Shown: positions 1 to 3,986 of the stretch, one piece after another
How positions within the stretch are numbered: position 1 is the stretch's first letter
How the letters are laid out: each line of letters begins with the position of its first letter
Source of the DNA: Marinagarivorans sp. UBA5868
GTDB lineage: Bacteria; Pseudomonadota; Gammaproteobacteria; Pseudomonadales; Cellvibrionaceae
Assembly (NCBI GenBank): GCA_002432095.1
Contig: DJFQ01000102.1
Location: forward strand, 11,652-17,212
Direction of reading: 5' to 3'
Length of the DNA stretch: 5,561 bases
Made by a program: the position numbers and the translations under genes
Notes under the pieces: model-generated
What the model was told of the DNA's origin: nothing
Seen by the model: the letters and a program-made list of their open reading frames with translations, nothing else
Database searches by the model: none

Positions 1-774
1 GAAGGCAAATGGGGATCGGTGGAAGGAACCCGCGACCAGTACAACTGGGGGCCGGTTGACCGCATTTATGAATACGCACGTCAGCACGATATTCCCGTGA
101 AAGCTCACACCTTTGTATGGGGCGCGCAAGCTCCAGGCTGGATCAGCGGTCTCAGCGCCGCCGAGCAGCGCGCGGAAATTGAAGAGTGGATTCGCGATTA
201 TTGTACCCGCTACCCCGACACGGCGATGATCGACGTGGTCAACGAAGCTGTGGAAGGTCACGCACCGGCGCGCTACGCGGCGAATGCCTTCGGCAACAAC
301 TGGATTACTGAGTCGTTCCGTCTAGCTCGCCAGCACTGCCCGAACGCGATCCTGATCTACAACGACTTCAACTTTATGACCTGGGATACCGAAGCCATTC
401 TCACGCTGATTGATCCTGCGGTTAAATCAGGTTACGTCGACGCCATCGGCCTACAGGCTCACAGCCTATATGATCCACAAATTTGGACGGCCCAGCAGAT
501 TCAGGACAAGCTGGATTTAATCCACAACAGAACCGGCCTGCCCATGTTCGTATCGGAATACGATATTGAAGCCACCGACGACCAGACGCAGCTGCGATAC
601 ATGCAAATGCACTTCCCGGTCTTCTACGAGCACCCCCAGGTTCTTGGCATTACTTTGTGGGGATACGTCTACGGCGCCACTTGGCGGGAGGGCACAGGCC
701 TTATCCGCAACGGTCAACCGAGACCTGCATTAACGTGGCTGATGAATTATCTCAGAGAGCAACGAGGCAACTGA
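1..774 (+). CDS. GH10 endo-beta-1,4-xylanase, C-terminal part (5' truncated)
   Basis: This is the C-terminal portion of a glycoside hydrolase family 10 catalytic domain, which hydrolyses internal beta-1,4 xylosidic bonds of xylan with retention of configuration and is normally secreted. The frame is open from base 1 (reading EGKWGSVE), so the GTG at 19 is an internal Val and the true start lies outside the window. About 257 residues are visible, roughly the last two-thirds to three-quarters of a typical GH10 domain. Family landmarks in order: KWGSVE, QYNWGPVD, the substrate-binding HTFVWGAQ, the acid/base Glu in DVVNEA (visible residue 82, codon 244-246), and the nucleophile Glu in FVSEYDI (residue 186, codon 556-558). 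The latter is a variant of the commoner TELD form. The C-terminal TLWGYVYGATWR and RPALTWLMNYL segments close the barrel. No carbohydrate-binding module follows; any signal peptide or module would be upstream. Both catalytic residues are present, so the enzyme should be active. The family call is firm; the exact substrate (xylan or mixed) is inferred. Confidence 0.95.
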   Translation, partial: EGKWGSVEGTRDQYNWGPVDRIYEYARQHDIPVKAHTFVWGAQAPGWISGLSAAEQRAEIEEWIRDYCTRYPDTAMIDVVNEAVEGHAPARYAANAFGNNWITESFRLARQHCPNAILIYNDFNFMTWDTEAILTLIDPAVKSGYVDAIGLQAHSLYDPQIWTAQQIQDKLDLIHNRTGLPMFVSEYDIEATDDQTQLRYMQMHFPVFYEHPQVLGITLWGYVYGATWREGTGLIRNGQPRPALTWLMNYLREQRGN

Positions 775-808
775 GGTAATTAAAGGAAACTGATGTATTT
801 AAAAGTCG

Positions 809-837
809 AAAGCCGCTGGGAACAGCGGCTTTTTTTG
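809..837 (+). terminator. Intrinsic terminator of the xylanase gene
   Basis: The stem AGCCGCTG (811-818) pairs perfectly with CAGCGGCT (823-830) around a GGAA tetraloop of the GNRA type. AA/TT pairs at 809-810 and 831-832 can extend it to 10 bp. A run of seven T (830-836) follows directly. It lies 35 bp after the xylanase stop codon. On the minus strand, the other side of the stem has only a weak T-rich tail, so it may also stop the convergent VOC transcript, but less efficiently. Confidence 0.93.
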
Positions 838-868
838 TGCTTTTTCCAGTGATTATTCTGGTCGAAGA

Positions 869-1297
869 CTAAAACGTGATTTTCACGGAAGGTACGCTGC
901 GATTTGCCTCGCCGTGGTGAACAGCCTCGATATTGTTACCGTCTGGATCGAGAACAAATGCCGCGTAATAACCGGGATGATAAGCACGATCACCAGGACC
1001 ACCGTTATCCAGCCCTCCATTTGCAAGCGCAGCCTTATAAAATTCCTCCACCATAGGTCGATCACGGGCCTGGAACGCCAGATGGTGTCTGCCGGTTAAC
1101 ACTCCCTGTGCTGAAGCGCAGTCGGCACTGGAAATAAACAGCTCGTCGGCCCAGAAATAATCTTCGCCAGTGCCTCCCGTGGGAATCTCCAGCGCGCTGA
1201 ATACTGCAGAATAAAATCGCCTCGAAGCTGCTAAGTCCTGAACCACCAACTGAATATGGTCAATTAGTCGACCTCTATGTAACTCTTGCGTTTGCAT
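869..1297 (-). CDS. VOC (glyoxalase / extradiol dioxygenase fold) family protein
   Basis: This 142-residue protein belongs to the vicinal-oxygen-chelate superfamily, which includes glyoxalase I, bleomycin/fosfomycin-resistance proteins and ring-cleaving dioxygenases. The two beta-alpha-beta-beta-beta halves are visible. The first begins LIDHIQLVVQD and continues RRFYSAVF. The second contains HHLAFQA and EEFYKAAL, and ends YYAAFVLDPDGNNIEAV. The likely metal ligands of the fold are all present: His14, His72 and Glu124. The DPDGNNIE signature is typical of small, functionally uncharacterised glyoxalase-like proteins. The ATG start has an excellent Shine-Dalgarno (AGGAGGGG, the complement of 1301-1308) at good spacing. 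The gene is convergent with the xylanase and lies 51 bp downstream of the small gene on the same strand. The fold is clear; substrate and physiological role cannot be read from sequence. No signal peptide is seen, so it is probably cytoplasmic. Confidence 0.88.
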   Translation of the reverse strand: MQTQELHRGRLIDHIQLVVQDLAASRRFYSAVFSALEIPTGGTGEDYFWADELFISSADCASAQGVLTGRHHLAFQARDRPMVEEFYKAALANGGLDNGGPGDRAYHPGYYAAFVLDPDGNNIEAVHHGEANRSVPSVKITF

Positions 1298-1320
1298 AGA
1301 CCCCTCCTATGAAGCGCCAT

Positions 1321-1347
1321 ACTTTAATAAATCTGCATTCAGCAGAT
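1321..1347 (-). terminator. Weak hairpin after the 63-codon gene
   Basis: Read on the minus strand, ATCTGC and GCAGAT (the 1342-1347 and 1331-1336 arms) form a 6-bp stem with a 5-nt loop, starting one base after the stop codon of the small gene. It is followed by TTATTAAAGT. The T tract is interrupted, so termination would be partial. It could equally be an mRNA-processing or spacer hairpin between the small gene and the VOC gene. Confidence 0.4.
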
Positions 1348-1348
1348 G

Positions 1349-1540
1349 CTAACTCAGCGGTTTAATCAGTATTTTTCTGTGTTCTGCCAGAAACTGTCTT
1401 CGCTCATCGCCGTGTTTTCCCAGCTTTTCGGCTTCTTCTTTTAACTTCCTTGATTTCTCCTGCATTGCAACCCAGCTATCGGTATGGCGCGCCCACTGTT
1501 CGCTGTTAGCTTCTCTCATATCTCTCTTATCTTCTCTCAT
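1349..1540 (-). CDS. Small charged helical protein of unknown function (63 aa)
   Basis: I do not recognise this family. The product is 63 residues, very hydrophilic and almost without hydrophobic clusters. Residues 15-57 are rich in Glu, Lys, Arg and Gln with regularly spaced Leu/Met (for example KSRKLKEEAEKLGK), which suggests one long amphipathic helix or short coiled coil. There is no signal peptide or membrane segment, so it should be cytoplasmic. Two starts are possible because of a near-duplication: Met1 (1538-1540) and Met8 (1517-1519). Met1 is preferred since GGGAGGGTGAGAT precedes it, giving a good Shine-Dalgarno, whereas Met8 has only a weak purine run. The gene lies upstream of and codirectional with the VOC gene, with a hairpin between them. 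That the frame is translated rests on the ribosome site and protein-like composition only. Confidence 0.55.
   Translation of the reverse strand: MREDKRDMREANSEQWARHTDSWVAMQEKSRKLKEEAEKLGKHGDERRQFLAEHRKILIKPLS
1499..1540 (-). repeat. Imperfect 21-bp tandem duplication at the start of the small gene
   Basis: Two adjacent 21-bp units, 1520-1540 and 1499-1519, each begin ATGAGAGAAG on the minus strand and agree at 17 of 21 positions. Both are preceded by GAGAT. They encode MREDKRD and MREANSE, so the start codon itself is duplicated in frame. Confidence 0.7.
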
Positions 1541-1958
1541 ATCTCACCCTCCCATTGCACAATAAAACTTCATAAATTCGGCAATCTTTGTGCCATCAAA
1601 ACTTCCGACTTCTAAATGATGCGATCGACCGGGAGTCGATACCGAGCGGATCGTCGAAGACAGCTTAGAATCTTGCAAACTCGTTAAACGTTCATCTAAG
1701 ACCAACCTACTGCGAGGCGCAACCACTAGACGAAACGCTGCATTGCGACGCGAAAAGGGCTATCTCCAACTGTACAACGGAGAATCCTCACGCAGTTGAT
1801 CCCAAATCATGCGTTATGCAAAGCGCCCCTAAAACGCTAGAAGACTGCCAATTCGATCGCTGGATATTCAGTTTGGAGGCACATTAACCGGCGGCGCGAT
1901 TTGAAAGCTGCGGATTTGCCCTCTACTCTTCTAGAAAATAACGTGTGATGGCAGCGCC
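1541..1958. other. Intergenic stretch without a convincing gene
   Basis: About 420 bp between the divergent small gene and the EAL gene. The longest frame is on the minus strand at 1544-1726. It is open for roughly another 30 bases upstream, with a stop at 1760-1762. Its only start is a GTG without a Shine-Dalgarno, and the 60-residue product resembles no family I know. It ends 3 bp before the small gene's ATG, so it could be a remnant or an unrecognised coupled gene, but I do not call it. No tRNA, CRISPR or IS ends were seen. Confidence 0.5.
1901..1929 (+). promoter_or_regulatory. Possible sigma-70 promoter of the EAL gene
   Basis: TTGAAA (1901-1906) is a 5-of-6 match to a -35 box and stands 17 bp from TACTCT (1924-1929), which keeps the key first T-A and last T of a -10 box. 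Transcription would start near 1936 and leave a leader of about 23 nt. The -10 match is poor and this remains a weak prediction. Confidence 0.25.
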
Positions 1959-2729
1959 ATGAATATTCCATTAGATTTTCGCCCACTCGGCTGCGCTGAA
2001 TGCGTGAATGGCGGTGCGCTAGGCTTTGATTTTTCCATGGCGTTTCAGCCCATCGTGGATGCCGAATCTGGCGTCGTCTTCGCTCACGAAGCTCTTGCGC
2101 GAGGGCTGGCGGGGGAATCCGCCGCCAGTGTATTTAGTCATGTAAATGATCAAAACCGCTATCGCTTCGACCAAACCTGCCGGGTAAAAGCCATTCAATT
2201 GGCCGCGCAGCTCGCAATGCAATGTCGGTTGAGCATCAACTTTATGCCCAACGCGGTCTACAAACCAGAGCTGTGTATACGCACCACGCTCCGCGCAGCC
2301 GAACAATATCGTTTTCCTGTTGAACACATTATTTTCGAAATTACCGAAGGCGAAAAAATTCAGGACCACGCCCGCCTGCGCGAAATTATCAAGCATTACC
2401 AATCCATCGGCTTCCTCACCGCCATCGACGATTTTGGTGCAGGTTATTCCGGGTTAAACCTGCTGGCAGAATTCCAGCCGGATCTGGTGAAACTGGACAT
2501 GGCACTGATTCGCAATATTCACCAAGACAAAAGCCGGCAAGCGATCGTTCGGGGTATTTTGCTGGTATGTGAAGAAATGGATATTCAAGTGATTGCCGAG
2601 GGCATTGAAGATCGCCAGGAATATCGCGTGCTCTGGGATTTTGGTGTAAAACTTTTCCAAGGGTATTTCTTCGCCAAGCCGGCTTTTGAAGCTTTGCCTC
2701 AGGTCGCTCCTCAAGCTTACGCACGGTAG
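1959..2729 (+). CDS. Stand-alone EAL-domain cyclic-di-GMP phosphodiesterase
   Basis: This 256-residue protein is almost entirely one EAL domain, which linearises c-di-GMP to pGpG and so favours motility over biofilm. Catalytic elements are intact: the EALAR motif with Glu44 and Leu46, Asn94 in SINF, Glu127 in FEITE, Asp157-Asp158 in the DDFGAGYSG loop, Lys178 in LVKLD, Glu214 in AEGIE and Gln234 in FQGY. It should therefore be an active phosphodiesterase rather than a degenerate binder. No sensory domain or membrane segment is attached. The roughly 23-residue N-terminal extension carries a Cys12-x-x-Cys15 pair. The stretch GESAASVFSHVNDQNRYRFDQ resembles a subgroup of short proteobacterial EAL proteins. 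ATG 1959 is the only start possible in this frame, since a stop lies at 1932-1934. It has no clear Shine-Dalgarno, and its ATGA overlaps the stop of a 4-codon mini-frame (1948-1962). The gene seems monocistronic. Confidence 0.93.
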   Translation: MNIPLDFRPLGCAECVNGGALGFDFSMAFQPIVDAESGVVFAHEALARGLAGESAASVFSHVNDQNRYRFDQTCRVKAIQLAAQLAMQCRLSINFMPNAVYKPELCIRTTLRAAEQYRFPVEHIIFEITEGEKIQDHARLREIIKHYQSIGFLTAIDDFGAGYSGLNLLAEFQPDLVKLDMALIRNIHQDKSRQAIVRGILLVCEEMDIQVIAEGIEDRQEYRVLWDFGVKLFQGYFFAKPAFEALPQVAPQAYAR

Positions 2730-2761
2730 TACGTCGATCTATTGCGCCAGAAGCGCCTACC

Positions 2762-2807
2762 TATCTGCGATAGAGTGTAGGGGTGCAAGCTTGCTCTCCC
2801 GCAGATA
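2762..2807. repeat. Imperfect inverted repeat downstream of the EAL gene
   Basis: TATCTGCG (2762-2769) is the exact reverse complement of CGCAGATA (2800-2807). Inside it AGAG (2772-2775) and CTCT (2794-2797) also pair, across a symmetric 2x2 internal loop. The loop holds the 10-bp palindrome GCAAGCTTGC (2785-2794), which would compete with the inner pair. There is no T run, so it is not a classical intrinsic terminator; it may protect the 3' end of the EAL mRNA or be a protein-binding site. Confidence 0.55.
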
Positions 2808-2839
2808 ACAAACGAATTTGAACCAAAATAGACGGATCA

Positions 2840-2920
2840 TGTTTTTTATCGGTGCAGATTTTTCTGGGATCCTCATATAACTCGCACCAAAAATCACACG
2901 TGACGCACCACTATAGATCA
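2840..2920 (+). promoter_or_regulatory. NtrC-like enhancer half-sites
   Basis: The NtrC consensus is TGCACC-N5-GGTGCA. At 2840-2856 the right half GGTGCA is perfect and the left half keeps only TG. At 2904-2920 the left half is cGCACC (5 of 6) and the right half AGATCA (3 of 6). A further isolated GCACCA lies at 2884-2889, exactly 21 bp (about two helical turns) from the copy at 2905-2910. Relative to a start near 3032 the two fuller sites fall at about -192/-176 and -128/-112, a normal enhancer distance. Each site is imperfect; position and phasing raise confidence. Confidence 0.35.
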
Positions 2921-3005
2921 CCAAAATGACTTTCGCAGTGGCTATTTCCAAGCAGACTTCTAAAAATCGCTTAATTTTCAGAGACTTAAATATCAAATAC
3001 TGATT

Positions 3006-3021
3006 GGGTCTGGTTCTTGCT
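3006..3021 (+). promoter_or_regulatory. Candidate sigma-54 (-24/-12) promoter of the FNT-kinase operon
   Basis: GGGTCTGGTTCTTGCT matches the sigma-54 pattern at the invariant GG (3007-3008) and GC (3019-3020) with the required 10 bases between them. The -12 element TTGCT is perfect. The -24 element is poor beyond the GG (TCT in place of CAC). Transcription would begin near 3032, giving a leader of about 68 nt. A 12-of-13 match to the IHF consensus (2991-3003) lies just upstream, between the promoter and the NtrC-like sites. Sigma-54/NtrC control is common for assimilatory nitrate genes, so the context fits. Confidence 0.4.
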
Positions 3022-3028
3022 GAAGGGC

Positions 3029-3082
3029 GGTCTGGCACAGCGGCAAAATTGCCGGTGATTTTGGGCTCGCCCGCGACCAGAC
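3029..3082 (+). other. Structured leader of the FNT transporter mRNA
   Basis: GTCTGG (3030-3035) pairs with CCAGAC (3077-3082). Nested inside, CGGCA (3041-3045) pairs with TGCCG (3050-3054) around a 4-nt AAAT loop. A second copy of GGTCTGG at 3007-3013 could compete for the same 3' arm, and CTGGTTC (3010-3016) is complementary to GAACCAG (3084-3090), which reaches into the AGGA ribosome site. If transcription starts near 3032 only the first two pairings exist in RNA. A role as attenuator or operator is inference. Confidence 0.45.
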
Positions 3083-3099
3083 TGAACCAGGAATGACCT

Positions 3100-3912
3100 A
3101 TGGCTTATATTCTTCCATCCGAGTTCGCCAAAAAAATGGTGGATGCCGGAGAATCTAAAATTTTTATGTCAACGCGCGACACTCTGATTCGCGCCTTTAT
3201 GGCCGGTGCCATTTTGTCATTGGCCGCGGCCTTTGCTATCACAATTACGGTACAAACCGGATCACCACTGCTTGGCGCGGTTTTGTTTCCGGTTGGCTTT
3301 TGCATGTTGTATTTATTGGGTTTCGATTTGCTCACCGGGGTTTTTGTCCTCACTCCGCTGGCATTAATTGACCGGCGGCCAGGGGTGACCGTTGGCGGCG
3401 TATTAAAAAATTGGGGGCTGGTATTTATTGGGAATTTCGCCGGCGCATTAACTGTCGCTTTTATGATGGCTTATGTGATGACTTATGGTTTTACGTCTGA
3501 TCCTGGCGAAGTGGGCAAAAAAATCGCGAGCGTTGGTGAAGCACGCACCGTCGGTTATGCGGCTCATGGCTTAGCCGGCTGGTTCACCATCTTTTTCCGC
3601 GGCATGCTGTGCAACTGGATGGTTTCCACCGGTGTGGTCGGCGCCATGATTTCTACCCACGTTAGCGGAAAAGTCATCGCCATGTGGATGCCAATTATGC
3701 TCTTCTTTTATATGACGTTTGAACACTCCGTGGTCAACATGTTTTTGTTTCCTTCCGGATTGATCATGGGCGGCGAATTTTCTTTTATGGATTATCTCGT
3801 GTGGAACGAAATTCCCACGGTGCTGGGAAATCTGATCGGCGGACTCACCTTCACTGGCCTGACCCTTTACAGCACCCACGTACGCACTGCTCCGGCCCGA
3901 GTCTTGGGTTGA
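3100..3912 (+). CDS. Formate/nitrite transporter (FNT) family channel, NirC-like
   Basis: A 270-residue polytopic inner-membrane protein of the FocA/NirC family, pentameric channels that move formate, nitrite or related small anions; 270 aa is normal for NirC. Six hydrophobic segments are visible at roughly residues 29-50, 57-80, 102-128, 160-184, 191-206 and 238-257. Family marks include the broken helix after LLGFDLLTG (Thr79), the CNWMV helix (FFRGMLCNWMVSTGVV, residues 165-180), and FEHSVVNMF with the central pore His209. ATG 3100 is preceded by AGGA (3089-3092) with 7-nt spacing. FRGMLCNW and the kinase partner favour nitrite (or nitrate-pathway) over formate, but the substrate cannot be fixed from sequence. 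Its stop is 27 bp before the PP2C-kinase gene with a strong ribosome site between, so the two are co-transcribed. In pseudomonads a related PP2C-kinase lies next to nirBD/nas genes, which supports a nitrite-uptake role. Confidence 0.92.
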   Translation: MAYILPSEFAKKMVDAGESKIFMSTRDTLIRAFMAGAILSLAAAFAITITVQTGSPLLGAVLFPVGFCMLYLLGFDLLTGVFVLTPLALIDRRPGVTVGGVLKNWGLVFIGNFAGALTVAFMMAYVMTYGFTSDPGEVGKKIASVGEARTVGYAAHGLAGWFTIFFRGMLCNWMVSTGVVGAMISTHVSGKVIAMWMPIMLFFYMTFEHSVVNMFLFPSGLIMGGEFSFMDYLVWNEIPTVLGNLIGGLTFTGLTLYSTHVRTAPARVLG

Positions 3913-3917
3913 TAAAA

Positions 3918-3986
3918 CCTGCGGCCAACGGAGGAGATCATGTCCAACTCACTGGCAATTTCTGTTGGACAATGCTCTTCCGCAGG
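3918..3986 (+). promoter_or_regulatory. Nested mRNA helix over the kinase ribosome-binding site and start
   Basis: Three stems nest. CCTGC (3918-3922) pairs with GCAGG (3982-3986). The Shine-Dalgarno GGAGGAG (3930-3936) pairs over all 7 bases, one a G-U, with CTCTTCC (3975-3981). TGTCCAAC (3941-3948) pairs perfectly with GTTGGACA (3964-3971), leaving a 15-nt loop. Together they give 20 base pairs burying the ribosome site and the U and G of the AUG. The 5' arm begins 6 nt after the FNT stop codon, within the footprint of a terminating ribosome, so translation of FNT would be expected to open it. Confidence 0.6.

Larger units (their letters stand above)
2730..3099. other. 370-bp regulatory intergenic region before the FNT operon
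   Basis: No credible gene lies here. The only sizeable frame (minus strand, 2757-3038) begins with GTG, lacks a ribosome site, and crosses the dyads and promoter elements listed separately. The central part (2808-3005) is AT-rich compared with the flanking genes, as expected of a regulatory region. Candidate NtrC half-sites, a -24/-12 promoter, a possible IHF site and a structured leader run through it in the order expected for a nitrogen-controlled promoter reading rightward. Confidence 0.7.

Noticed and set aside
19..21. GTG at 19 as the start of the xylanase gene
   Set aside because: The frame is open to base 1 and the preceding residues (EGKWGS) match the GH10 core, so the gene is truncated by the window.
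1544..1726. 60-codon minus-strand frame upstream of the small gene
   Set aside because: GTG start without a Shine-Dalgarno and no family resemblance; kept only as a note within the intergenic entry.
1683..1840. Integron-like motifs: GTTAAAC at 1683-1689 and a GTTATGC...CCTAAAACGC stretch near 1811-1840 reminiscent of attI/attC cores
   Set aside because: No partner core site of matching orientation and spacing, no attC-like fold and no integrase in the window; chance similarity is likely.
2757..3038. 93-codon minus-strand frame between the EAL and FNT genes
   Set aside because: GTG start without a ribosome site, no recognisable protein character, and it overlaps the dyads and promoter candidates.
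3033..3053. TGGCAC (3033-3038) followed by TTGCC (3049-3053), resembling a sigma-54 promoter
   Set aside because: The gap between the two elements is 10 bases instead of 5, so GG and GC are out of register; the 3006-3021 candidate has correct spacing.
2808..3099. NasR/NasT (ANTAR) antitermination leader with paired hexaloop hairpins
   Set aside because: No two hairpins with the expected six-base loops carrying A1 and G4 were found, and no terminator with a clean T run precedes the FNT gene.
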